Below, in pieces: positions 40,655 to 49,810 of a stretch of DNA of 64,000 bases (the stretch's first letter is position 1; each line of letters begins with the position of its first letter). The notes beneath the pieces are model-generated. The model searched no databases. It saw only the letters and a program-made list of their open reading frames with translations, and was not told the DNA's origin. The DNA is taken from the NCBI GenBank assembly GCA_966211455.1, contig CBIHNI010000011.1:1-64000 (forward strand), given 5' to 3'. Origin of the DNA: 21-14-0-10-47-8 sp966211455. Its GTDB lineage: Bacteria; Bdellovibrionota; Bdellovibrionia; Bdellovibrionales; Bdellovibrionaceae. The position numbers and the translations under genes were made by a program.

Positions 40655-43600
40655 ATGTTGTTTCAGAAGTTTTTCAATCGATTGTTGTTTCGCGATACCA
40701 GCTATTTGGTCAAAAAGGCCCGCACCGAGGTTTTGCACGAATCTGATATGCCTGCATTGCCGGCCAATCTGGATGCGCGCAGATCACAGACCTTAAATCA
40801 TCTCAACCTTCAGCTCCCCAACTGGAAGTTTCTTCTTTCTTTGGTGCGGGTGTATCGCTCGGTTTTATTTTGGCCGTTTGCCGTTTTCCTGCCGATCAAT
40901 ATCGCCCTCTCGTTGATTTCACCGAATTTGATTCATCATTTTGTCACTGAAATTCAGGCCGGGACCGGCTTTGCAGGAACCGCTTGGATTGCGCTGGCCT
41001 TGGCTGGCGCGGGCGTCGTGACGGGCATGCTGCAGCAGCTTTTTTTCTACGGAACCTTGCGCGCCAATCAAATGATCACCAACGACCTAAATCAATTGAT
41101 TTTCCGCCAAAGCTTAGAGCTTTCATTGCAGGCGCGGACCTCTTCGCAAGTCGGCGATATCGTCAATCACATGAGCAGCGACACCGAAGCGATCGCCGAC
41201 TTCCCGATTATCGTCAGCGATATTGCTTGGGCCATGGTGATTATTCTGGGTGCCTCCGGATTGCTGTTTGTCTATATCGGATGGTCAGCCCTTGCCGCCT
41301 TGATCATGCTGGCGGGCCTTGTGCCTTTGACCCAGTTTGTGGCAAAGCGTTTCGTGAAATTCGAAGAGAAAATGATGCATGAAAAAGATGCGCGCATCAC
41401 TTTGATGACCCAGCTTCTATCCGCCATTCGGGTGATCAAATTTTTCGCCTGGGAAAAAGCCGTTTCCAAAGAGGTTGGCGTTTTGCGTTCGGCCGAGCTG
41501 AAAAGCCGTCAGAAGCTGGCCCGCGCCGAAGTTTTATCGGGCGTCAGCTACGTCGCCGTTTCAAGCTTGGTCTTGTTCGTCGCTTTGTTTGTGCACTCTT
41601 ACCGTGGACAAGAATTAACGGCGGCGACCATTTTCACCTGCATTGCTCTATTCGGCCTTTTAGAAGAGCCCTTCGGGCAATTGTCTCGCATGTTTTCGCG
41701 TTTTTCGCAGGGCCTGGTTTCATCGAAGCGCATCCTCGAGTTCTTGCAAACCGAGCGCGTGATCTCACGCGAAGAAAAGTCGGAAGCTTTGCCAGAAGAC
41801 TTGGCGCTGCGCCTGCAAAATTTGAGTCTTTCTCACGGACAAATGCCGGTGGTGAAAAATCTTTCCCTGCAGGTGCCGCGCGGCTCATCGGTCGCCATCG
41901 TTGGCCCTGTCGGCAGCGGGAAAACCACTTTGCTTTTGGGACTGTTATCCGAATGCCACGTGGTGAACGGAAGCTTTCAGATGCAGACCCATCTCAACCG
42001 CCGCGCCTTTGTTCCACAAGAAGCCTTCATCGTGAACGCAAGTCTTCTGGAAAACGTGACCTTTGGATCTGACGATAACAGCAAAGAAAACCTGCGCCGA
42101 TCGATTCATTTGGCCTGCTTGGATAAAGACATTCGCGATCTGCCGTCAGGCCTGCGCACGGAAATCGGCGAAAAAGGTGTCAACCTTTCTGGCGGACAAA
42201 AGCAGCGCGTAAGTCTGGCCCGCGCCGTTTTTTCGAAACCCGATTTGGTTTTCTTGGATGATCCTTTATCGGCGGTCGACGTCGAAACGGAAAAGCAGCT
42301 TTGCGATCGCCTTCTTTTTGGCGAGTGGCAAAAAAGCCAGGTGACCCGCATCGTGGCGACCCACCGGCTGGAAAGCCTGCCGCGATTTGATCAAGTTCTG
42401 TTCTTAAAAGATGGCGAAGCGCGAGGATTGGGCTCTTTCGAAGAGCTGATCCGAAACAATCGCGATTTTCAGCTGTTTTATAAAGAGCATGACAAATCCC
42501 ATGGCGAAGCCGCGATGCCGGCGCCATCAGAAGAAGTCACCGCACACGAAGAGATTCGCGAAGAATCCCGCATCACCGAAGACGAAGAGCGCGAGCGCGG
42601 AGCGGTCAAGGCTTCGGTCTACTGGAATTACATCTTGTCCCTGCCTGGGGAAAGCGGGAACAATTGGATCCTGATCGCCCTTGCCGTGATGTCGATCTTG
42701 GCAAGTGCCCTGCCGCTGTTTCAAAAAGGATGGCTCGCCAATTATGAACGCTGGGGCTTCAGTCTGACGCCTTTGCACGCGGTCGTGGTCTACGGGATTT
42801 TAGGTGGCCTGGTTCTGACATCGATCTTATCGAATCAAATGTTCTGGCTCGAGCGCGGAATCGTGGCGGGACGAAACTTCCACGATCGGATGCTTCAGAG
42901 CATCTTGCATGCGCCCGTGCGATTTTTTGACTCGACACCTGTGGGCCGCATTCTGCAGAGATTTTCCCGAGACCTCGAGTCCGTGGATATTTACCTGCAG
43001 TGGAGCTTTGAAAGCTTCATTCACTGCACCCTGCACGTGATCGTGAGCCTTATTTTGGTGTTGATCGTTTTACCCGCGATGATTTTGGTGATTGGCCCCG
43101 CACTTTGGATTTATTATCGAATGCAGCACGACTACCGCCGACCGGCGCGCGAGGCGAAACGATTCGATTCAGTGGCACGCTCACCGCGCTATGCTCATTT
43201 TAAAGAAACGTTGATGGGACTTGTGGTGATTCGCGCCTTCGAAAAACGCCAGTGGTTCTTGCAAGATTTCTTCAACAAGCTTTCGCACAGTCAGCGCATG
43301 TTCTATGGACATTATATGCTGAATCGTTGGTTTTCGGTGCGCGTGCCATTGATTGCCGGGATGATTTCGGCTGGCACCTTACTGGGACTGAGCTATGCGG
43401 CCGAAGCCGGATGGATCACGGCCGGGATCGCTGGCCTGGTCACGATCTACGCGCTGACTTTCTGGTCGCAATTAAATTGGGGGATCCGAATCTTCGCGGA
43501 TATTGAATCGCGCATGACTTCGGTGGAAAGATTGAAGTTTTACTCGCAAATTCCGTCCGAGAAAATCATCGGAAGCCAAACGCCGCACGAGTCTTGGCCA

Positions 43601-44320
43601 ACAAGGGGCGAATTGAAGATCGAAAACTTGCAAGCGCGCTATGCACCACATCTGCCGCTGGTGTTGAAAGGTTTGAATTTCCATATTCAAGCCGGTCAGC
43701 GCGTCGGTATCGTGGGTCGCACCGGCAGCGGCAAAACCACGCTTTTCCAGGTTTTATACCGATTCCTAGAAGCCAGCGAAGGGCGCATCGTGATTGATGG
43801 CGTCGATATTTCAACTTTGGATCTGGAAAGACTTCGTCAGTCGCTGGCCATCGTGCCGCAGGATCCAAGTCTGTTCTTAGGAACTTTGCGCTCGAATTTG
43901 GATCGTTATCACGAATACACTGACAGCGAAGTTTGGGACGCTTTGGAGCAAGCGGGTCTTGGGAATTTTGTGCGCGGCTTGAATCTGCAGCTGCTGACCC
44001 CGATCGCTGAAAACGGAAGCAACTTTAGCCAAGGACAAAGACAGCTTCTGTGCTTGGCACGAGCCCTTTTGATCCGCGCGAAGATCGTATTGATGGACGA
44101 AGCCACGGCCAGCGTGGATGTTCAAACCGATGCGGATGTTCAGCGCGTGATCCGCGACAAGCTCAAAGACGTCACGATGCTGATTATCGCACATCGTTTG
44201 GGAACCGTGGCGGATTGCGATCAGGTGATCGAGATGGCCGACGGCCAAGTGAAGCGCATTCATGACCCGAAACGCGAAAACCGCGTCGAGTTGGCGGCCC
44301 TGTTAGAAGAGAAGAAGTAA
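40655..44320 (+). CDS. Full-length ABCC/MRP-type ABC exporter (TMD1-NBD1-TMD2-NBD2)
   Basis: A 1221-residue ABC exporter with both halves in one chain, an arrangement typical of eukaryotic ABCC (MRP/YCF1) proteins and rare in bacteria, where half transporters dominate. TMD1 is at about residues 70-370. NBD1 has GPVGSGKTTLL (about 417), NLSGGQKQR (about 510) and LVFLDDPLSAVD (about 531), with Asp replacing the catalytic Glu. TMD2 lies at about 665-950. NBD2 has GRTGSGKTTLF (about 1023), FSQGQRQLLCLARALL (about 1125) and IVLMDEATASVD, with the Glu present. The degenerate NBD1 and the FSxGQRQLxCLARALLR motif are ABCC hallmarks. The region between NBD1 and TMD2 is acidic. Substrate unknown; conjugates or lipids are possible. 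The ATG at 40655 is preferred over upstream TTG codons. Confidence 0.93.
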   Translation: MLFQKFFNRLLFRDTSYLVKKARTEVLHESDMPALPANLDARRSQTLNHLNLQLPNWKFLLSLVRVYRSVLFWPFAVFLPINIALSLISPNLIHHFVTEIQAGTGFAGTAWIALALAGAGVVTGMLQQLFFYGTLRANQMITNDLNQLIFRQSLELSLQARTSSQVGDIVNHMSSDTEAIADFPIIVSDIAWAMVIILGASGLLFVYIGWSALAALIMLAGLVPLTQFVAKRFVKFEEKMMHEKDARITLMTQLLSAIRVIKFFAWEKAVSKEVGVLRSAELKSRQKLARAEVLSGVSYVAVSSLVLFVALFVHSYRGQELTAATIFTCIALFGLLEEPFGQLSRMFSRFSQGLVSSKRILEFLQTERVISREEKSEALPEDLALRLQNLSLSHGQMPVVKNLSLQVPRGSSVAIVGPVGSGKTTLLLGLLSECHVVNGSFQMQTHLNRRAFVPQEAFIVNASLLENVTFGSDDNSKENLRRSIHLACLDKDIRDLPSGLRTEIGEKGVNLSGGQKQRVSLARAVFSKPDLVFLDDPLSAVDVETEKQLCDRLLFGEWQKSQVTRIVATHRLESLPRFDQVLFLKDGEARGLGSFEELIRNNRDFQLFYKEHDKSHGEAAMPAPSEEVTAHEEIREESRITEDEERERGAVKASVYWNYILSLPGESGNNWILIALAVMSILASALPLFQKGWLANYERWGFSLTPLHAVVVYGILGGLVLTSILSNQMFWLERGIVAGRNFHDRMLQSILHAPVRFFDSTPVGRILQRFSRDLESVDIYLQWSFESFIHCTLHVIVSLILVLIVLPAMILVIGPALWIYYRMQHDYRRPAREAKRFDSVARSPRYAHFKETLMGLVVIRAFEKRQWFLQDFFNKLSHSQRMFYGHYMLNRWFSVRVPLIAGMISAGTLLGLSYAAEAGWITAGIAGLVTIYALTFWSQLNWGIRIFADIESRMTSVERLKFYSQIPSEKIIGSQTPHESWPTRGELKIENLQARYAPHLPLVLKGLNFHIQAGQRVGIVGRTGSGKTTLFQVLYRFLEASEGRIVIDGVDISTLDLERLRQSLAIVPQDPSLFLGTLRSNLDRYHEYTDSEVWDALEQAGLGNFVRGLNLQLLTPIAENGSNFSQGQRQLLCLARALLIRAKIVLMDEATASVDVQTDADVQRVIRDKLKDVTMLIIAHRLGTVADCDQVIEMADGQVKRIHDPKRENRVELAALLEEKK

Positions 44321-44327
44321 ATGCAGC

Positions 44328-44358
44328 GAAGCCGCTGGACATCCTGTCCGGCGGCTTC
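44328..44358. terminator. Hairpin between ABC exporter and convergent small gene
   Basis: A 14-bp stem with two G·T-type or mismatched positions (GAAGCCGCTGGACA with TGTCCGGCGGCTTC) and a 3-nt loop lies directly after the exporter stop. It is placed to stop both convergent transcripts, although T-tracts are weak. Confidence 0.55.
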
Positions 44359-44368
44359 AGCCGTGTTC

Positions 44369-44731
44369 TTAGTTTGTGACGTTATCGTCCTCGACATAAT
44401 CACAAATGAAAGACGTGCGGCTGCTTGAAAGCACCCCACCTTTGTGATTTCCTTCGAACATCCATCCTCTTTGGAAATCGATGGTCAACATCTCGCCTTT
44501 ACGGTCCCAATCTTCGGACCACACGGCGCGCGAACATCGCAGATCCGATGGCGCATCGGCTTCGGTTCGCGCAGCTGTGACCTGGTAGAAGCAGGCAACG
44601 AACTTTTGATCGACCCAGTAAATACCGGCATACCAGTCCCCGTGTTTTTGATCGCAGCGATACACCAATGATGTGGCCTGTGCGAAGGCTCCGCTTAATA
44701 CCAAAGCCAGAGCGACGAATGTTGCTTTCAT
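44369..44731 (-). CDS. Small secreted protein of unknown function
   Basis: A 120-residue exported protein: signal peptide MKATFVALALVLSGAFAQA-TSL, then a compact mature domain of about 100 residues with four cysteines (YRCDQK, VACFYQ, LRCSRA, FICDYV) that probably form two disulfides, and several Trp/Tyr residues. I do not recognise a family. The ATG at 44731 is preceded by AAGGAGG, which fixes the start; the frame is open to 44782 without a better site. It is monocistronic, convergent with the ABC exporter and separated by 284 bp from the zinc-ribbon gene behind it. Confidence 0.78.
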   Translation of the reverse strand: MKATFVALALVLSGAFAQATSLVYRCDQKHGDWYAGIYWVDQKFVACFYQVTAARTEADAPSDLRCSRAVWSEDWDRKGEMLTIDFQRGWMFEGNHKGGVLSSSRTSFICDYVEDDNVTN

Positions 44732-45015
44732 TTTTCCTCCTTGAGTGATTGTGGATTCACAGCTCGATTGAACCGTGAACATCTGTGCAATTCCTACTTG
44801 GCGGAGAAAGCAAAAAGAGGACGAGGCTTCGAAAACTCTCAGATGAAATGAAAACCGAAATGAGCCTCAAGCTTTGATGAAGGCGTAGAGTTTTTCCGAG
44901 GCGAGGGGAATATTTCCAAAATTTGGCCAAATCACAGGTTCATCTGAAATTCACCGATTCGTCACAAACTTGCTGAGAGAAAAAGCAAACCGCGAAAAAT
45001 ATCGCGAAAAAAAAT

Positions 45016-45870
45016 TTACCAGAAATCTTCGACTGACAAGCGGCCCTTTAAGAAAACACGCAAACCCAATGTCAGAAACAGGATGGCCGCACCGACGCCG
45101 ACCATATTGCGAGCCACATTGCTGGACAGCCCAACCAAAATCAAACAGAGACCGACCGCAAATGGGGCCAGCTTGCGAACGCGCACCCAATTCACCTGCT
45201 TCAAAACAGTTTGCGCTTGCTGGAAGAAAGAGATGCTTCCCGCTTTGGTTTTGATGTTTCGAAGCAAAATGCGATGGAACATTTTCTGAGCCACATCATC
45301 CTGCGGCTGCGCTTCTTTCAGGCTTTCGTATTTTTTCAATGCAAACGGCAAAGCATGCAGATCTTCACAGCGATCGACGAAAGCAATGTGCTTTTTCAAA
45401 TTGTCGTAATCACTCATCAGGTCTTGCCAAGCTTTCACCAAGCTGGGGATCGCCCCCAAAGCGGCATCTTCAGCCGGCAGGCTTTCCATGCGTTCAAAGA
45501 TGACACCGCATTTGATGCACTCTTTGCTGAGACGTGGATTCAAGGCGCTGCATTTCGGACATTTGCGCAATTCCGGAACCGCTTCGTGATCGATCGAGTC
45601 TTCCAGCTGGAAGGTGTCCTTTTGCGAAACCACACGGGTTTCGATGCGATTGACATTTTCAGGCGGGTAATCGAACGCGAATCTGGTTTTGCAGGCGGTG
45701 CAATCAAAGTGAGGCGAAGTGCTTTTGATTTCGCGCGAATCAACACGGAACAGTTTATTGCACGAAGGACATCGCACATTGAAGTGCGCCAGGATATTTG
45801 CTCCTGAAACCATTTGCGGCGTATTCTGCATGTTTGACGTCGAGTTCGTCAGACCTGGTTTTTGTTCCAT
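45016..45870 (-). CDS. Zinc-ribbon protein with C-terminal membrane helices
   Basis: A 284-residue protein with two zinc ribbons. First is an MJ0042-type ribbon (RCPSCNKLFRVDSRE...CTACKTRFAF, about residues 35-70) and second a short CxxC...CxxC knuckle (RKCPKCSALNP...KECIKCGVIFERM, about 102-130). A helical segment follows, then two hydrophobic helices near the C-terminus (LAPFAVGLCLILVGL and MVGVGAAILFLTLGLRVFL). MJ0042 ribbons also occur in the Myxococcus gliding regulator GltJ, which is only suggestive. The start at 45870 is only 30 bp from the divergent lnt start; the ATG at 45831 is an alternative that would give more room. Role unknown. Confidence 0.7.
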   Translation of the reverse strand: MEQKPGLTNSTSNMQNTPQMVSGANILAHFNVRCPSCNKLFRVDSREIKSTSPHFDCTACKTRFAFDYPPENVNRIETRVVSQKDTFQLEDSIDHEAVPELRKCPKCSALNPRLSKECIKCGVIFERMESLPAEDAALGAIPSLVKAWQDLMSDYDNLKKHIAFVDRCEDLHALPFALKKYESLKEAQPQDDVAQKMFHRILLRNIKTKAGSISFFQQAQTVLKQVNWVRVRKLAPFAVGLCLILVGLSSNVARNMVGVGAAILFLTLGLRVFLKGRLSVEDFW

Positions 45871-45900
45871 CCCTCTTCTTTCAGTGCTACCTTCCCTTTG

Positions 45901-47478
45901 ATGATCAATCGGATTGTGCAATTTTTCAAGCTCTATCGAGAAGCTTTTTTCTGGGGCGGAATTTCTGGAATTTTGATCGGAACTTCGTGGATTCCATTTC
46001 CGCCATGGGCTTTGTTTTTCTGTTTCTCCCCGCTTTGGTATTTCACAGTTCAAAGAGCGAAAACTTGGCGCGAAATTCTGCTCGCTGGATGGATGACCCA
46101 GTTTACGCTGACCCTGATTGGTTTTCATTGGGTCGCTTACGTTTCGCACGAATTCGGCTACATGCCTTGGCCCTTTGCCATCGTCATGCTGCTGATTTTT
46201 GCCGCCGGGATGCACATCTATATTCCGCTGGCCGCCTTTGTGGCTGCGGCTTTGCGCGCGAAACTGAATCTCAAAGCCGGCGCGACTTTTTTGCTGCTCG
46301 CACTTTTCACGGCCCTGCTCGAGCAGCTTTGGCCCAGCATTTTTGCATGGAATATGGGCTATCCGCTGCTCTGGTCGCAGTCCTCGCTGGTTCAATGGGC
46401 GGATGTGGTCGGATTTGCGGGGCTGAGCACGCTTGTGTTGCTTCTGAATGCTTGGGTTCCTTGGCTTTTTCTGCACCGAAACTTGAAATTAGCGGCCAGC
46501 AGTGCGCTTTTGATCTCGCTCTGCCTGGGGGCACTTCATTGGAAAGCACTCGAGAAAAAGGAGCTCTGGAGAAAAACCGATCACGAGCTGAAAGCCTTGG
46601 TGGTCCAGGCAAACATCGGAAACTCGGAAAAAATTTACGCTGAGCAAGGTAAAGGTTTTCAGGCCTTTATCGCCAATGAATTTTTCCGCCTGACACGCGA
46701 AGGTTTTGCGCAAAATCCCGATGCGCAGATCGCCATCTGGCCAGAGAGCGCTTTTCCGGATATTTTGAATTCTTTTGCAGAGAGTCGAACCTATCCCCAA
46801 ATGTTCCATCAATTTTCGCAGAGCATTCAAAAGCCGATCATGACCGGCGCTTATTCGAAAGATCCACCCGACAAACCTTTCCGCGACGATTACAACGGCA
46901 TTTTCCTTTTTGATGAAAAAGGCCAACATATTGGCGAACCTTATCATAAAACTCAGCTGCTGATTTTTGGCGAGTACATTCCTTTTGGCCGCGAAATTCC
47001 GCTGATCGCAAAATTAAATCCGGGCGGTGTTGGCTGGGGTCGCGGTCAGGGACCGATGACTTGGACCTTAATGGGGATCACTTTCGGTCCGCAGATTTGT
47101 TATGAAAGTTTGGATCCGCAGTTTTCATCCAGCCTTGCCAAAAAAGGTGCGGACATTTTGGTGAACGTCACCAATGATTCATGGTTTGGTCCGCGCTTTG
47201 AACCCGAACAGCATCTGTATATGACACTGGCGCGCGGACTTGAAACTCGACGTCCGATGATTCGCTCGACCAATACCGGAATCTCATCGGCGATTTTGGC
47301 AGATGGCACTGTTCTGCAGAAGTCCCCGCTATTTGAAGCCTGGGCGGGACAGTTTGATGTCAAATTTCAGACAAATGCGCCGGTCACTTTTTACTCGCGC
47401 TTTGGAGCTTGGCTTCCAGCGGTGCTTCTCGTATTGGTAGGTGTGATTCTTTTAATAGGAAGAAAAAAACGTGAATGA
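45901..47478 (+). CDS. lnt: Apolipoprotein N-acyltransferase
   Basis: Lnt adds the third acyl chain to the N-terminal cysteine of lipoproteins in the inner membrane, which allows their transport to the outer membrane. The 525-residue protein has five or six N-terminal membrane helices (about residues 10-210), a periplasmic nitrilase-like domain and a final C-terminal helix (LPAVLLVLVGVILLIG). The catalytic triad is intact: E282 (IWPESAFP), K350 (YHKTQLLIFGEYIPFG) and C400 (GPQICYES), matching E. coli E267/K335/C387. It fits a genome with several predicted lipoproteins. The last 8 nt overlap mutS2. Confidence 0.95.
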   Translation: MINRIVQFFKLYREAFFWGGISGILIGTSWIPFPPWALFFCFSPLWYFTVQRAKTWREILLAGWMTQFTLTLIGFHWVAYVSHEFGYMPWPFAIVMLLIFAAGMHIYIPLAAFVAAALRAKLNLKAGATFLLLALFTALLEQLWPSIFAWNMGYPLLWSQSSLVQWADVVGFAGLSTLVLLLNAWVPWLFLHRNLKLAASSALLISLCLGALHWKALEKKELWRKTDHELKALVVQANIGNSEKIYAEQGKGFQAFIANEFFRLTREGFAQNPDAQIAIWPESAFPDILNSFAESRTYPQMFHQFSQSIQKPIMTGAYSKDPPDKPFRDDYNGIFLFDEKGQHIGEPYHKTQLLIFGEYIPFGREIPLIAKLNPGGVGWGRGQGPMTWTLMGITFGPQICYESLDPQFSSSLAKKGADILVNVTNDSWFGPRFEPEQHLYMTLARGLETRRPMIRSTNTGISSAILADGTVLQKSPLFEAWAGQFDVKFQTNAPVTFYSRFGAWLPAVLLVLVGVILLIGRKKRE

Positions 47479-49810
47479 GTTAGCGCCTCTCGATTGGAAC
47501 GAGATTCTTAAAAATATTCAAAATTTCGCCACCAGTGGATCGGCGAAGATCCGCATTCAGTCCTTGCAGGCCGCAAGCTCGGCCGAGGATGCGCAAAAAT
47601 CCGTGCAAGAGATCTTCGATGCAGTTTCGCTTTTGCAAACCGGCACCCGTCCCTTTATGGAATCCCTGGATCTGTTTGAGCCTTGGTACTCGCGCGTAAA
47701 AAAAAATGCCGTCTTAAAGACTTTGGAAATGAAGGACGTGCGCAGCTTCTGCTTAGAAGTGATGGCCTTGAAGGAAGCCGCCAGCCAGGTTCAGAACGAC
47801 TGGTGCGATCATCTGGTGGCAAGCCTGATGGACGCCAGCGAGCCGGTTTCGGCGATCGATCAGATTCTCACCCCACGCGGTGAAATCCGCTCGGATGCCA
47901 GCGAAACTTTGTACCGACTTTTCCGCGAAAAAGAAAATCTCACTCGGCAAATCGAAACGACGCTGGATAAAACGGTCAACGCGCATCAGATGCAAAATCT
48001 TTTGCAAGACAAATACGTCACCACCCGCGAAGGCCGCTGGGTGTTGCCGATCAAATCCGGGATGCAACACTTCACGCCGGGCGTGATTCACGGTTCGTCA
48101 CAAACCAAGCAAACCGTGTACATGGAGCCCGAGATCATCATCCCGATCAACAATCGTCTTCGCCAGGTCGAAGTCGAGATCGAAGATGAAATCGAAAAAC
48201 TTTTAACTGAACTTTCCAGGTATCTCTCTGGTCTGTCTGCACCTTTTGCGCAGACGCGCGAGCTTTTGGAAAAAGCGGATATCTGTCTTGCGAAAGGGCA
48301 GATGAGCCTGCGCTTGGAAGCAAAAAGTTTCCAGTTCACCACGGACACTTTATCTTTGAACGAAGTCCGCCATCCGCTTTTGGTGTTGGCGGGAAAAGAC
48401 GTGGTCCCAAATTCGGTGCGCTTGACACCGGAAAAATCGATTCTGCTGCTATCAGGCCCGAACGCTGGCGGTAAAACTGTGCTTTTGAAGTCTTTAGGCT
48501 TGGCCGCCCAGATGGCTCGCTGTGGTCTGCCGATTTGCGCCGGAGAAAATTCGGAACTTCCATTTTTTGAGCGCATTCAGATCGGAATTGGCGATTCGCA
48601 AAGTGTGGACCAAGAGCTTTCAACTTTTGCCGCTCATTTGAAAGTTTTAGATCAGGCCATGCATTTGAAAGGGCCCAGCAATTTGATCCTGATCGATGAG
48701 ATCTGCGGATCCACCGATCCCGAAGAAGGCAGCGCCCTGGCTCGCGCTTTCATCGAGTCTTTCTCGAAAAACCAGGTCTTTGGCGTGATCACCTCGCACT
48801 TGGGCCCATTGAAAGCCGGCTGGAAAGCTGAAGACCGCGTTCTGAACGGAAGTCTTGAATACGATAGCAAAACTGGCCGCCCGACTTATCAATTCTTGCA
48901 AGGTGTCCCAGGTGATTCGCTGGCCATTCAAACAGCAAAACGCGTGGGCGTGCCGAAAGAGATCGTCGATCGTTCGATGCAGCTTCTTTCACCTGAAACA
49001 CGAACACGGCTTTCAGGTCTCGAAGAGATCGAGCAGCTGAAATCCGACATCAATCTTTTGCGCGAGCACCTGAAAAAAGACCAGCAGCGGGCGAAATTTG
49101 AAAAAGACAAATACGAAAAAGCCTTGGCCCAGTTTGAAAAAGAACGTGAAGGTCTGTTAGCCAAAGCCGTTCGCCAGGCCGAAAAGAAAATCGAAGAGCA
49201 GATTCAGCTCGCCAAAGCCGATCAAACTTTCAAACGGCACACGGCTTTGCAGGAAATCCGCCGCGAGCTTCCGGAAATCGTGAAAAGCAAACCGGGCCCT
49301 GGCACCGCAAGCGGCGTTGAAACGGCGGACGAATTCTCGAAGCGCTATCCGCCCGGCACCAAAGTCTACGTTCCAAGCCTGCATCAAGATGGAATCGTGC
49401 AAAGCACGCCGAATGCCAAGGGTGAAGTGATGATTCTTTCGAACTCGCTGCGCCTGACGCTTCCTTGGCAAGAGCTGAAACCGCCGGACCGCGCCCAGAA
49501 CCCAACCGCGCAACTGATTCGCCGAACGACGGCGGGACATGTGACCGTGGCTTTATCGGACGCAGAGAAAACGATCGATCTTCGGGGACAGACCATCGAA
49601 GAAGCGATTTCAAATTTGGAAATTGAATTGGATCATTCGGCTTCTCATAAAGAAGATCGAATCAAGATTATTCACGGCCATGGCACCGAAGCTTTGAAAA
49701 AAGCGGTTCGCACCTATCTGTCACGTTCGGTTTACGTGAAGAAGTGGAAAGCGGGAAGCAACGAGCAAGGCGGCGATGGCATCACCTGGGCGGAGCTATC
49801 AGATGACTGA
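47471..49810 (+). CDS. mutS2: Endonuclease MutS2
   Basis: A 779-residue MutS2. It lacks the mismatch-recognition domain of MutS1 and has a core/clamp region, an ABC-type ATPase with GPNAGGKT (about residues 331-338) and ILIDEICGSTDPEEG, a coiled coil (about 500-590), then a C-terminal Smr domain (DLRGQTIEEAISNLE; IIHGHGTEALKKAVRTYL). MutS2 proteins act on branched or recombination DNA and, in some bacteria, split collided ribosomes; both roles are open here. The start is a GTG overlapping the lnt stop by 8 nt with AGGAAG upstream. It overlaps the next gene by 8 nt, so lnt-mutS2-ACAD form an operon. Confidence 0.96.
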   Translation: MNELAPLDWNEILKNIQNFATSGSAKIRIQSLQAASSAEDAQKSVQEIFDAVSLLQTGTRPFMESLDLFEPWYSRVKKNAVLKTLEMKDVRSFCLEVMALKEAASQVQNDWCDHLVASLMDASEPVSAIDQILTPRGEIRSDASETLYRLFREKENLTRQIETTLDKTVNAHQMQNLLQDKYVTTREGRWVLPIKSGMQHFTPGVIHGSSQTKQTVYMEPEIIIPINNRLRQVEVEIEDEIEKLLTELSRYLSGLSAPFAQTRELLEKADICLAKGQMSLRLEAKSFQFTTDTLSLNEVRHPLLVLAGKDVVPNSVRLTPEKSILLLSGPNAGGKTVLLKSLGLAAQMARCGLPICAGENSELPFFERIQIGIGDSQSVDQELSTFAAHLKVLDQAMHLKGPSNLILIDEICGSTDPEEGSALARAFIESFSKNQVFGVITSHLGPLKAGWKAEDRVLNGSLEYDSKTGRPTYQFLQGVPGDSLAIQTAKRVGVPKEIVDRSMQLLSPETRTRLSGLEEIEQLKSDINLLREHLKKDQQRAKFEKDKYEKALAQFEKEREGLLAKAVRQAEKKIEEQIQLAKADQTFKRHTALQEIRRELPEIVKSKPGPGTASGVETADEFSKRYPPGTKVYVPSLHQDGIVQSTPNAKGEVMILSNSLRLTLPWQELKPPDRAQNPTAQLIRRTTAGHVTVALSDAEKTIDLRGQTIEEAISNLEIELDHSASHKEDRIKIIHGHGTEALKKAVRTYLSRSVYVKKWKAGSNEQGGDGITWAELSDD

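Noticed and set aside
45871..46476. N-terminal extension of the zinc-ribbon gene into lnt
   Set aside because: The frame runs antisense through lnt with low-complexity composition; a start at 45870 or 45831 is adequate.
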